Positions 49,763 through 61,344 of a stretch of 64,000 bases of DNA are shown here, piece after piece. The DNA is from Epiperipatus broadwayi (Eukaryota; Onychophora; Udeonychophora; Euonychophora; Peripatidae), in contig JAQFVV010012967.1 in NCBI GenBank assembly GCA_028023455.1, forward strand, positions 1 to 64,000, given 5' to 3'. The position numbers were made by a program, and so were the translations under genes. The notes beneath the pieces were generated by a model. That model searched no databases and was not told the DNA's origin. It worked only from the letters and a program-made list of their open reading frames with translations. Positions within the stretch are counted from its first letter, which is position 1. The number at the start of each line of letters is the position of its first letter.

Positions 49763-51999
49763 TAAGAATTTTGTTGAAGGTATGTCGAGTAGTAAGCAAC
49801 AAAGTTACTGTGAACAAGAAATAATTCTTTATGAACATCAGTAATGGTTTGTCATTGTATTCTATTTTTTAATGTCTCAATTTTAGAGCCACATCATAAA
49901 TTTCAGTAATCCCTCATTATTTAGAAATATATTTGCAAGTAGTATAAATAAATCTTTTATAAAAAATATGTTTTATTAAAAAAATAAATCTCTTTATTGT
50001 ATGAATGTAATATTAGTAATGTAAATGTTCAGACATATATAAAGAAAAGGTAACTTTATATTTTTTATCTAAACATTTATTCATGCTTTTGATATATTAA
50101 ATATATTCATAGCTCATTTATTTATTTAATGTTCATAGTTAGTAAGTATATATGATAGCTTTATTCAGAAATATTTAAATTTCTTCATAGTGCACACTTC
50201 TTCATTAGAGGGAAGATAGTCTCCTTTTTATTTATGGCAAATCGATCTTTAGCTATCATCCAAGTCTCCTATCCTTTCATTTTCTATCTTTTCTTTCAGT
50301 ACATAGAATTTCAGCTTGTATCAGGTTTAATTATTGTCTTGCTGTTGCTCATTTTCTATGAATATACATAGTAAGTATGAACACTAAAGAAATTAATGAA
50401 CTATGAATAGAGTAGTATATTGAACACATGCTAAGCATGAATAAAAGTGTCAAGATAAAATATATATATTACCTTTTCTGTATAAATGTCCAAACATTTA
50501 TATTACTAATAAAAAATTAAATTTAAAAAAAAAGAAAGATAATCATATGTTTATTAATGAATGTTCATAAGAAATTTGGGCACTAGAAGTAATGGAGGTA
50601 GAGCCTTGACCAATAAATCTTGAGTTCAAGAATCCACTCGCAATTAACTATGCTGGATTAAAAAATGCAATTTTATTAAATAGTATTTAATAGAGTAAGA
50701 TGTGTTGAAATTGAATTAACTGTCTTTTATTCATATTTCATCTCTAGATGCAGATTTTACAATTTTTAATAAACAAAATTGTGCACACATTACATCATAT
50801 CACGTTATATTACTTTTTATTTCTCTGCATTTATTTACTATATTTATGAATATATTAGATATAAAAACAAAGCTTACTGAAATTTCGCTCATGATGTATT
50901 GAGAAAAATAACAAAATTTTTGTTATTGTCTTTTCTGCTAGACATTAAAAAATTGAAAAATAAGAAACCAAACACAAAAGATATATTTTAAAATTATTGT
51001 TTATGGGTATTTAAATATATTGATCTTAATTAATACATTACATATACTTCTTTTAAAAAAATTTACATTATAATAAAACTGATTAGGAAATAAAAGTAAT
51101 TAACAAATTATAATAAAATAAGTTACAAAAAAATTAAATGTAATCAATATTGCATGATATGAAAAGTTATTTAATAATTTAAAGGAAATATTTTATATAC
51201 TTTTGAAATATTTCCATAATAGTTATTTAATGAATTAATCTTTTATTTATTTACATTTTATTCTTTAATTTTATATTTTAATAAAAGTAATTAATAAATT
51301 ATGTTAATATAAGTTATAAATAAATAAAATTAATATTTATTTTAGGAAATTATTTCTGATTTGGTAGAATTTTTTAAAATATAAACTTTAATATTTATTG
51401 TTGTTTTGCAATTCATCAAATTTTAATTTTAAATTTTTAAAGAATGACATATATATTACTTATTACTATAGATATTAATGAAATTTTCACCATAGTTCAA
51501 TAATTTGTGAATTTTGATTCTCTATTTTAATTCTTAAATCATCATATATTATAGCATTTAAAAAATGTTTTCTTTAATATTCAATAGTTCCAGTGAATAA
51601 CAGGTTGCTTCTGAGACCTATAAATTAATATTACACCATATTAATTTTTTAAATACTTATTTTATACCATATATTCAAAATTTATATAAATTAATATTCT
51701 ATTTTTACTAAAATTAATAATGCAATGTTATGTTAATTTATAGATTTTTGTAGAAAGCTATTGTACAGCTGAAACTATTACATAAATACATTTCTGATTT
51801 TAAGAATTAGTTTAGATTAATACAATAATAATTCATAAATTGAATTATACATATTCTCTGTTTTCAATTTCCATTAAACAGAAATTATTTTATTATGCTG
51901 GGTTACATGTGTTAGTGATTAGCCCATATGTTTATTCATTGTGATTTTACACTTTTATTAACAATTACACCAATATAAAATATGTTGTGGACATTTTTT
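49763..51999. other. AT-rich non-coding DNA
   Basis: No gene is supported. A possible tRNA-like remnant (GGTAGAGCCTTGACC.. then GAGTTCAAGAATCC) lies at about 50598-50637, too weak to call separately. Confidence 0.6.
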
Positions 52000-52840
52000 T
52001 TATATATTGTAACAGGATAAAAAGTTGTCCTATAGGTTTGGATAGCATTTTATAACTGACCTGAAAAGATGATGATGAAACAACTCTCATTAATGTTGTT
52101 AAAGTTAGAGCACCATTTGTAACAGGATAAAAATGGGGATATATTCTTCTTTTAATGCTCCACAGACTTGAGAACTATTTGTAACAGATCAGACAAAATA
52201 AGATTATGGTAGAGTGATCCTGTTTAATTATGCCTTGAAAATTGTGGTGCTATTTATAGCAGAATAAATATGTGCATATGCTAATCTCTGTTATAGCCCC
52301 ACTGATTTAGGTAGCATTTGTAACAAATCAAAAATGTGCAAAGGGAATTAATAATTTTAATATAACTTGAATAGAATATAGCTCAGTTGTTGGTCACCCT
52401 GTGCAATAGAATGAAAATGATCCATGAAGTTGGACATCATTTGAATAAAATGTAAATCAAATAAAAGTAATACTAATTTTATAATGCCCATAAATAATAG
52501 TATTGTTCATAATTGAATGATTATAATAAACTAAGCTAACAAGTGCTAATCAATAAATAATCATTAAGTATTTAAAATAATCCTTTATCTAATCACATAT
52601 CTGACTGTTAACTATACAATACAAAACAGTAATGATAATCTTTATTGTAGCATCATGAATTCAAATAGCATTTAGAATAAATAGAAAACAAAAACAATTA
52701 TTATTTCAGATACCCCAAATATAATCCTTACTTGAAATGAATTAAAATAAAGCCAATTAAATCAAATAACATCTCAAAACAACAATACATGCTTAAAATA
52801 TATTTCATTTGCAATCTAATGAAAATAGTGATAAATCATT
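52000..52840 (+). repeat. Dispersed repeat with internal subrepeats, copy 1
   Basis: Similar to 61345-61905. Both contain GATTTAGG-AGCATTTGTAAC, GCTAATCTCTGTTATAG and GATAATCTTTATTGTA in the same order. Within this copy the motif TTTGTAACAGGATAAAA or variants recurs about every 60-110 bp (near 52007, 52118, 52170, 52253, 52316). No coding or tRNA-like part is seen. Confidence 0.75.
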
Positions 52841-55800
52841 CAACAACCAAATGCTAATAACCTACCTAATCAAATGTTAATTATAATAACATAAACTTAT
52901 GCTAAAATTTAAGATGTTCTTATCTAAATAAAGTAATTCATGAATGATTAAAATAACAATTTTAGTCTGTCCTATAAGTTTACAATATTCATAATATCAA
53001 AATAAATATACAATTCAATAATTAATTTTTAATTCTAGTTTAATAAATTGATAAGTTATAGTAACTCAGCCATGTTATATTCTTATATTAACTTTAGTCT
53101 TTGTTAATTAAGCTAGTTATAATAAAATGAAATACTTAATAAGGATGTAATATCAATGAATTTATTAGATAACATTGAATCTATAATATCCAGTCATACC
53201 CATGTATAAAAGAAACAGTAGATTTCTACTGGATATTTACTCAAGTAAAATTAACTAATCATATTAATTTATTTCAAATTACCTATAACTATATTATTAA
53301 AACTATATTATTACAATCAAAAATTATAAAAACAATTATTTGTATTTATTATAATCAAGTATGAATATTAAAATTGAATATTTAAACTGGATTTATAATC
53401 CGCATTGACTAAATTTAAATATAATTAAAGCAAATCATTCTGACTTATAATAGAACAGAATATACTACTATCAGCTTCATAATTGAATAAGATTAAGATC
53501 TTATTGACCAACCATAAACTCAATACAGTACTATCTAATTAATAATAATGTAGATAAAACATACAATTATTTGATTATGATTATCATATAGTTTATATCT
53601 AATCAGATAATAACTATTAAATTCAATATAAAAATGATAATATAATCATACTCAATTACTAATCCTGCAATTTGATTTCTGGATTATGTGATACAGTATA
53701 ACTTTTATGACATAGTCAGTTTACCATGTCTAACTCAAATTCTATTAATGAATTCATATTGGACACTTGAGTAATAATCAGACAAGTTTATTTGGTTTAA
53801 GCCAAATTAAAATTTATTAATAAATGAATATCAGTTATATGATTAAAATATATATATATATATATATATATACGTGATGAATAGATCATAAACATATATG
53901 TACACACATGATCTAATTAAATGAACAATAAATCATCAATTGACATTAATTTTATAGTTAAATATGTGATTGTCTATTGATCTCCAATTATTTAATACTA
54001 AATATGAAATATATATGTCTTTGTAACACAAAATGTGTTGCAGGACATTCATACTTTCCAAGATGCAAGAGAATTTAATATATAAAATATATATTCAAAA
54101 ATGAATCTTGTTATTTATTAATATGAATTAAGAGAACAAAACAAAATGAATACTTATTATGATAAAATATTTTTCTTTTGAATTTCTAATAAAAATGATA
54201 TATCTAGAGTTCATTTAAAATCAACAAAAAATGAACATATTTTAAATATTAAAATAATAATTATACTATTTAACTTAAAATTATATGCTATTTATCAATA
54301 AATACAATACATTTCTAAATGAGGATATATATATAGTAATGACAAATATAAATAAATAACCTAAATGAGTCTTTAGATACGTATTTCCAGAATGGCATCA
54401 TAGTTCTGATGTCTATTTCAAACTACACATCAATAGTTTGTCTTTGTTCTAGAGAAGATATATTATATTCACAAAAACTTTTAAATTCAAAGTATATATT
54501 GTGGATTTATTTATATACATATATATCCAAATTATTCTTTCAAATAATAATTATTTGCTTTATATGATATTATACACATAATAGTTTATATTCATGATGG
54601 GATGAAGAAATATTCTTTCATGAGCAAGTATTATTTCAAAATAATGCTAGCTTTATGTAGGATGATATGCTGGGGAATGAAACTGATTCATATCTTAGAA
54701 AAAAAATTGATCTAATAAAATTACACAAGCAGATAAATATGACTCTTGTTGAATTTCTGACATTTGTATTCCATCTTTGAAATATAAGTAATATCCATTT
54801 TAAAGAATAAAAATATTCTGATGACTTACAACATAATGAAGCATTTTAATGATTTTTTTTTCCTTTTATAATAAATTGTTTCCTATAAAATTTTCTCAAT
54901 AGGTTTCCCAGTCCATAGGCAGACTATTGATTATTTCCTTTTTGTTCAGTTTGTTGTATACTTTTAAGGTAACTAAAAAAAATCATGCAAAGAAACTTAT
55001 ACATGCGTTTGTTTAAAGCAAAAACAGGAGAGAAAATGTTTATACTATTAAGTCTATTTGTAAGATTTTTCCATTGGCATCAATGTAACTATAGTAATTC
55101 TCTATATTCATTCACTAAGCAATTTCCCATAGCATTTTTCTAATAAAAAAATCTTATTACACAATTATGACAAAAAAAAATCATTTTATAATTATTACAT
55201 ATAATAAAAACCCACATTTCATAATACCAATACTATTTTTTATTTCAACAAAAATAAACAATCTACATCACATTTCCAATATATTACACTGGAAATATAT
55301 TTTTATACATATTTCCTTAATATAATATCATACAAATAAAAAGAACAAATGTATTTGAATTATTAAACATTTATTTGTATTATTTATAATTTACTATTAT
55401 GAATGCAATAACAAAAAACATACAACAAAAGAATAATAATTTTATTCAAACTATATACTTTATTATTCACTTATTTATTTTCTTTTTTTTTAAATGAATA
55501 AAGTCAATTTACAATCTTACAATACAATTAATAATGAACAATTTTTTATTATTTTCATCATAGCAACACGGTTAAATATTACATAAGTTAACATATTCAC
55601 CATCCAAAAATCAAACAAGAAAGGAAGATAAAAAAAATGATGACTGACATTTTACCACATACTGAAATATATCTCAAATATCAGTAAGGTACAACATCTC
55701 CCTTCCAGTGAAAAAAAACTTTTTTTTTATAAACTAATAGCAGTGGTTTACTATTATTTTTTAAATGTATACAATAAACTATCTTCACCTAAATATAGAC

Positions 55801-57589
55801 AAACATCTATTCTTTTCTTCTTCCTCATCTTTATATATTGTTTAATAATGTAATTCTAATGAATTCTAAATAAATTATTAGTAAGTTCATCAAAACAAGA
55901 CAAAATCTATATTCCTTTTATTCTCATCTCCTCAATGTTTTTCCATTATTTCATTACAGGTCCAATAAATAGCATGTCCAAATATCAAGACTACCAAAAA
56001 TTAACAATGGATCATAAAGTACAACTATATCTCTGTGTCACTTTTATCTCTTACAAAACTGGTCAATTACAGTCACTAAAGTCTTATCTAATTTGAAATT
56101 GATCATTTAGATCTTTATCACTTTCAATAACTTCTTTAATAATATGATTTCAAATTTATTATAGTCAAATAACATAATATTTAAGATTTTTTGTATAGAA
56201 ATTAACTAATTCATTATTTTTACCATAATAACATAAAACACTGACCAAGTTTTATGTCTTTTTTTTCATATATAATACATTTTCAATTTATTTTCAAATA
56301 TAGTATTCCCCTTTAAAAATCATATTTACTATCAACTTTGAAAATAAACTTATATTTCCAAAACTCCTCTTCATAAATTAGAATTATTTAATATTCCTGT
56401 TAAAATTATTTAAAACCAAAAATCACCAGCTAATATTTAATACCTATGTATATATGTCACCTATTCTATTTGCACCAATAAACAAATATAAATGTATTTT
56501 ACATCTCTAAGTGGCTTCATAATATTCCTATCTTTAGAATCATATGATGCTTTATAAGTAACATAAGAAGCTATAAATATAAATACTTAAAAGAGATTAT
56601 TTCTCTTTTTATCATATTCCATACTACACATTATTATCTTATAAATAACATTGTTTAAATATATATATACCTTATTCTCATTAAGGTATCAAATAGAGAT
56701 CTCACATCATCTAATCTTAAGCATATATAGTTAAATTTTTATCAAATAACATAAGGTTCAAATTCTAAAAGAACATGGCAAATAATACTCTTACTTCATT
56801 AAATAAATTACATTTATTCAAGAGATGCTATATGACTTTAAATTCCAAGCATTGAACATACTAACTTTAAAATCACTTTTCCATAGGAGATAAACTAAAT
56901 GGAAATTAACCTCAATAATGAGTGAGAGATCAAAATAGTGGAGGTACTAAGTTAAAAGTCACCCCCATTACTAATGTAAACTGATTAAATGTTAATTAAA
57001 CCCTTAATTTCTTAAGGATACTGCAACTACATGGTGAGCCAAGTTGTGCACTATATGGTTGCTAATCAGGGATTCTTAGGTTTGAAGAGCTTTTTTATGA
57101 ATGTCAGGAAAACTCTATTGAACATCTATTCTAACTTAAATTTACAATTAAGTTTTTAAAATTTCATGGGAAATCTCTTTCTACCAACTATTCTGTAGTG
57201 AGCCCATGATATCTTTTTACTGATGCTTCACTATCAACTCACATGGGGTTTTGAGCACAAGAACACATCTTCATTCAGTGGACTCTTCAAAGAAACAGCT
57301 TAATCATATACATAATTCCAATCCACAATTAACACATATACTAACCTCTAGCTTATCAAACCACCTATTCATCACCATTAACTAAGTTTTCCTTGACAAG
57401 TTTCAAGGAGCGGGCATTTATGTTCTTGTACAATTATCTTTTATTTTCCATTCACACATAAGTCCAATTATTTGTCAGTCAAATCATGGATTTTTGAGGA
57501 AATAATGCCATCCAAGTTTATCTCTTTTTGTAATTTTCAACTACTTTCTATATTTCTGAATAAAATAACAGAAAAATCTTACTAAACAT
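52841..57589. other. AT-rich non-coding DNA
   Basis: Very low GC. It holds an (AT)n run at about 53847-53872 and no supported gene or structured RNA. Confidence 0.6.
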
Positions 57590-57835
57590 CACATGATCAC
57601 CATTTCTTATGGTTGCTCATAACTATTATTAAAGCAGGCAAAGCTTTTCATACAGTAGTTCCACTCAGATCCAAGGCTTTTCATTGATGAAGGCCACAAG
57701 CCAGAAACTAGTCTGGGGTTATTGTAAGAGTAGGCATTAGATATGGATTTTATGCACAAGCCTTCTGGCATCCATTGATTACTCTGGCTTGCACCGAGTG
57801 GCACTATTGGATTGAGAGTTTTGCCTGTTTTTCAA
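57590..57835 (+). mobile_element. Family B repeat copy with near-intact hammerhead (B4)
   Basis: Head-to-head remains of family B: a short minus-oriented piece (CATCACATGATCACCA..) at about 57590-57645, then a + copy. Ribozyme 57669-57724: ATCCAAGGC, TTTTCA, core TTGATGA (C3 changed to T), AGGCCACAAGCCA, GAAAC, TA, GTC, TGGGG. Loss of C3 should abolish cleavage. The body (CTTCTGGCATCCATTGATTA) follows. Confidence 0.7.
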
Positions 57836-57968
57836 AAATCTCACTATTTACATTATCTTCTACCACATAGTTATATAAGTTTTCTCATGAAATAAACTCT
57901 TAATATGGCATTTCTTGGAGGGTTTGTTTTCGTTTCCTTTCACTACATTAGTGTAAACTTTTCCTAGA
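57836..57968. other. Flank between family B copy and PLE2
   Basis: Nothing is recognised; it leads into the left target-site repeat of PLE2. Confidence 0.6.
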
Positions 57969-57986
57969 AACAATTGCTTAATCTGT
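57969..57986 (+). repeat. Left 18-bp direct repeat (target-site duplication candidate)
   Basis: AACAATTGCTTAATCTGT is repeated exactly at 59810-59827, on the two sides of PLE2. This is the expected sign of a single insertion of the whole inverted pair. Confidence 0.75.
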
Positions 57987-58074
57987 ATTTTTATATTGGA
58001 CTATTTCCATCATCTAATATGTGTGTTGAATGTCTTTAGAAAAGTTTAATTTTTAGTTAAATATTCCAAATGCA

Positions 58075-58222
58075 TTCAACTGTTAGTAATATCACAGCAA
58101 ACAGGTTAGTATATGCACCAACTGTTAGTAATATCACAGCAAACAAATGTTAATAATATCACAGCAAACAGGTTAGTATATGCACTAACTGTTAGTAATA
58201 TCACAGCAAACAGGTTAGTATA
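58075..58222 (-). repeat. PLE2 left minisatellite
   Basis: Mirror of 59531-59686: about three and a half units of an AACTGTTAGTAATATCACAG-type motif. Confidence 0.8.
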
Positions 58223-58228
58223 CGCACA

Positions 58229-58265
58229 ACGTTTCGAGAGGTATTTTTCTCCTCTCTTCTTCAGG
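58229..58265 (-). ncRNA. PLE2 hammerhead-like motif, left arm
   Basis: On the minus strand: CTGAAGA (58264-58258), A, GAGAGG..CCTCTC (six perfect pairs), then GAAAC (to 58231). Compared with CUGANGA-stem II-GAAA there is one extra A before stem II. No convincing stem I was found. Confidence 0.45.
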
Positions 58266-58291
58266 TGTTGCTGGCCTGACCAGTGACAGTA

Positions 58292-58376
58292 CTAGCATGG
58301 GATTCGAACCTGGGTCCTTAGATTCTTGATTATTGAAATTTAAGGTAACAGTCTAACCAACTGAGCCATCCTGCCA
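58292..58376 (-). other. tRNA-like segment in PLE2 left arm
   Basis: Complement of the segment described at 59381-59464. Confidence 0.6.
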
Positions 58377-58406
58377 AAGGCAACAGTATGTAGTAATTTC
58401 ATATAC

Positions 58407-58846
58407 TTATCTATGAGGTTCCTCCTGATTTCTCCACTTTTTCCTCAGAGCAAAGTTGATTAGTGATTTCCATACATTATGTATAGTCACACTAGGTTGG
58501 CTTATGGGATTTTTTGCCATTGTCATGTGAGCAGCTTCTTTAAATTTTCTTCTTTGTACCTTTTCTTCTTTATCCAATATTTTTGTATTTTCCCAATTGA
58601 ACGTATGTTCATTGGTCCATACATGGTCTGCTACCTTAGACACATCTGTTTTCTCTCTTCTAATCATCAGTTTATGTTCTTGCAAGCGCTTTTGAATGGG
58701 ACGGCTGGTCTCACCAATATATGTTCTTCCACATTCACATGGTATTTCATAGATGCAGTTTTTTCTTTGCAGCATTTCAAGTTTAGGCTTTGTAGATGTT
58801 AGAATTCCTCGTAGTGTGGTATGGCTCTGAAAAGCTGTTCTGATTA
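58407..58846 (-). pseudogene. PLE2 left copy: GIY-YIG endonuclease segment
   Basis: An open frame to a stop at 58407-58409. The PLE-homologous part begins at IRTAFQSHTTL (about 58843) and lacks the linker before it. The nuclease motif is CIYEIPCECGRTYIGETS, followed by Arg in QKRLQEHK and by a DHVWTNEHTFNW His segment. It differs from the right copy by a Lys for Ile at TKILDKEE. The apparent upstream Met residues lie in the centre of the palindrome and are not a natural start. Expected function in a complete element is target nicking for retroposition. Confidence 0.85.
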
Positions 58847-58848
58847 CT

Positions 58849-59349
58849 GTAGTGTATCCATACATTCCAAAAATAGCAGACAAATTAAGGAAAATCTGCA
58901 ATCAGTATAACATCAGAACAGCTTTTCAGAGCCATACCACACTACGAGGAATTCTAACATCTACAAAGCCTAAACTTGAAATGCTGCAAAGAAAAAACTG
59001 CATCTATGAAATACCATGTGAATGTGGAAGAACATATATTGGTGAGACCAGCCGTCCCATTCAAAAGCGCTTGCAAGAACATAAACTGATGATTAGAAGA
59101 GAGAAAACAGATGTGTCTAAGGTAGCAGACCATGTATGGACCAATGAACATACGTTCAATTGGGAAAATACAATAATATTGGATAAAGAAGAAAAGGTAC
59201 AAAGAAGAAAATTTAAAGAAGCTGCTCACATGACAATGGCAAAAAATCCCATAAGCCAACCTAGTGTGACTATACATAATGTATGGAAATCACTAATCAA
59301 CTTTGCTCTGAGGAAAAAGTGGAGAAATCAGGAGGAACCTCATAGATAA
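58849..59349 (+). pseudogene. PLE2 right copy: linker and GIY-YIG endonuclease segment
   Basis: Open to a stop at 59347-59349. It begins with YIPKIADKLRKICNQYNI, which corresponds to the linker between reverse transcriptase and nuclease in PLEs (usual form Y-V/I-x-G/K-x-x-x-K-I-R/K-x-x-C/x). Next come TLRGILTSTKP, then CIYEIPCECGRTYIGETSR (GIY and YIG halves; Cys pair C-x-C), Arg in KRLQEHK, and His in NEHTFNW. All recognisable nuclease residues are kept, but the RT half is absent, so it is a 5'-truncated fragment. The Met at 58852 is internal. Confidence 0.88.
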
Positions 59350-59380
59350 GTATATGAAATTACTACATACTGTTGCCTTT

Positions 59381-59464
59381 GGCAGGATGGCTCAGTTGGT
59401 TAGAGTGTTACCTTAAATTTCAATAATCAAGAATCTAAGGACCCAGGTTCGAATCCCATGCTAG
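59381..59464 (+). other. tRNA-like segment in PLE2 right arm
   Basis: It starts 31 bp after the GIY-YIG stop. GGCAGGA (acceptor-like), TG, D stem GCTC/GAGT with loop AGTTGGTTA, then CCTTA/TAAGG (59411-59415 with 59436-59440) around a 20-nt loop as in an intron-bearing anticodon arm, and box-B-like GGTTCGAATCC. The T stem pairs only partly and no 3' acceptor strand matches, so it is tRNA-derived, not a tRNA gene. It is present in both arms, so it was part of the element before the inverted pair formed. Confidence 0.65.
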
Positions 59465-59489
59465 TACTGTCACTGGTCAGGCCAGCAAC

Positions 59490-59526
59490 ACCTGAAGAAG
59501 AGGGGAGAAAAATACCTCTCGAAACG
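59490..59526 (+). ncRNA. PLE2 hammerhead-like motif, right arm
   Basis: CTGAAGA (59492-59498), A, GAGGGG..CCTCTC (59500-59505 with 59515-59520, one G-U pair), GAAAC (59521-59525). A possible 2-bp stem III leads to GTA. The extra A and missing stem I make activity uncertain. Confidence 0.45.
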
Positions 59527-59530
59527 TTGT

Positions 59531-59686
59531 GCGTATACTAACCTGTTTGCTGTGATATTACTAACAGTTAGTGCATATACTAACCTGTTTGCTGTGATAT
59601 TATTAACATTTGTTTGCTGTGATATTACTAACAGTTGGTGCATATACTAACCTGTTTGCTGTGATATTACTAACAGTTGAATGCAT
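59531..59686 (+). repeat. PLE2 right minisatellite, ~45-bp units
   Basis: About three and a half copies of GTATACTAACCTGTTTGCTG plus TGATATTACTAACAGTT, one of them shortened. It is mirrored in the left arm. Confidence 0.85.
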
Positions 59687-59809
59687 TTGGAATATTTAAC
59701 TAAAAATTAAACTTTTCTAAAGACATTCAACACACATATTAGATGATGGAATTAGTCCAATATAAAAATACAGCTAGAACACCATCATCACAAACATTCA
59801 GAAAAACAC

Positions 59810-59827
59810 AACAATTGCTTAATCTGT
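59810..59827 (+). repeat. Right 18-bp direct repeat (target-site duplication candidate)
   Basis: Exact copy of 57969-57986 in the same orientation. Confidence 0.75.
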
Positions 59828-60039
59828 TTATTATAAAATATATTCTTTTTTTTCTTCACTATTATAGCCATGGCTCCTTCAATAATCATTTTTTACCTTT
59901 CCTTTGCTTTATAACATATGTTTTTATATTTTTGTGTTACTCATCTATAATCTATATTGTCACTAAATTTATTCTCGAAATTGTAAACTCCTTAGGAACT
60001 TTATTTCTTAGCCACACTTCATTTATAAGTCTCTGACTA

Positions 60040-61020
60040 TCTTTAACATTTTGTTTTTGTTTTTTGCAACTGTTCAACATTTGAAATTTTCATATCTAAG
60101 ATTTTCTGCTCATTTATATACTTTATTTCTACTAATTCATCAGAACAATTTCCTTCTACCCTTTCAAACTTTTCATTCATAGTTATTGTTTCTAAAGGCA
60201 TCTGTTCTGACACTTTACAATGTTCTATTTTTGCTTCTTCAGATTCTATATGACTCTGAATATTATTTAACTTCTTTTTTATATCATTTACCACTAATCT
60301 CGATGCTTTCTGAGCATTTTCATAAGTTTATTCAATTTTCAAATACCATTTCTCTAATTTTTGTTACCCATTTTTTACAGATTTTAACTTCATTGTAATG
60401 CCTAACTTCTAATCTTTTCTGTGACTTATCTATTTGTTTACTTAACTCATTGAATCTATGATCATATTTATCATCAGATTCTTTTAACTTAATATCCAAA
60501 TTGTATTTGAACTCATCAAATTATGCATTTATAGCATTCAATTTAATTTTACATAAGTCTAAGTAATCATTTTTGTCTTCTCTTAGTTTTTTAATTTGTT
60601 TATCAATTTTATTATTTATGGCTTCTTTTAGTTCTCTATTTTCGCTACTTTCATTATCAATCTTATTATTTATTTCTCCAAACTTATTATTTACATTTCT
60701 TATTTCTCCTTTTTATCTATTTTGATTATCATTATTATTATTTATTTCTCCAAATTTATTATTTATATCTCCAAACTTATTATTTACATTTTATTTATTT
60801 CTCCAAACTTATTATTTACATTTTTATTTCTCTTTTTTATTTATTTTGATTATCAATCTCATTATTTATTTTTCCAAATTTATTATTTATATCTCCAAAT
60901 TTATTATTTACATCTTCTTTTACTTTTCTTATTTTTCTACTTTGATTATCAATCTTATTATTTATATCTTCTCTTAATTTATTATTTACTTCTTCAAATT
61001 TTCCATCATCTTTCTAAACA
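60040..61020 (-). pseudogene. Decayed coiled-coil frame, possible retroelement Gag
   Basis: The minus strand contains a chain of short open pieces rich in N, K, E, D and I with heptad-like spacing: NNKFGDINNKFGKINNEIDN (about 60.9 kb), NKFGEINNKIDNES (about 60.66 kb), LKESDDKYDHRFNELSKQID (about 60.48-60.42 kb), and an 83-codon piece at 60043-60294 (IKKKLNNIQSHIESEEAKIE). Frameshifts and stops break it several times, and the upper part overlaps degenerate NNKFGEI-type tandem repeats. Such coiled coils occur in Gag-like and structural proteins. No zinc knuckle, protease or RT follows, so the family is unknown. Confidence 0.4.
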
Positions 61021-61344
61021 TTCCCTGAATAACATCTTTACGTCCTCATAATTTTTCAACTCTATTAGTTTCTATATTTATTTATTTTTTTATAATAAAA
61101 ATAATATCCTCTTTTTAATCAAAACAAATCAGGAATTATAAAATAACTTAAATTTATTTATGGTTTCATATAACATATCTACCCATTCAACCTTTCAGCT
61201 ATCAATAGAATCTACAAATGAAGGACAATACGATCACCTTTAAACCTTATTAATGTACACAACATACAATATCATATTCTTTTGCATATATATGAAACTC
61301 AATTTTCAGTCTTTGATTGGCCCATGTTGGCTGCACTATTTATA

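Larger units (their letters stand above)
57983..59809. mobile_element. PLE2: near-perfect head-to-head Penelope-like palindrome
   Basis: The left arm (minus, about 57983-58846) and right arm (plus, about 58910-59773) are almost identical inverted copies; only a few substitutions were noticed over about 860 bp. The roughly 65-bp centre belongs to the longer right copy. Each arm in 5'-3' order has a PLE linker, GIY-YIG frame, tRNA-like segment, hammerhead-like motif and a minisatellite. The right end has 36 bp not present on the left. The element is bracketed by an 18-bp direct repeat. The high arm identity suggests a recent insertion. No RT domain remains. Confidence 0.88.

Noticed and set aside
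49605-49838. 77-codon minus-strand frame rich in Ile/Tyr
   Set aside because: Runs through two (AT)n tracts; composition is repeat-driven.
58479-59277. 107-codon frames antisense to the PLE2 GIY-YIG segments
   Set aside because: Shadows of the endonuclease frames, present in both arms only because the arms are inverted copies.
6511-59464. Genuine tRNA genes at the tRNA-like sites
   Set aside because: None forms a full cloverleaf with a matching acceptor stem; each lies in or beside a repeat.
58060-59690. CRISPR-like reading of the spaced repeats in PLE2
   Set aside because: Units are contiguous minisatellite repeats with no unique spacers, and the context is a eukaryotic retroelement.
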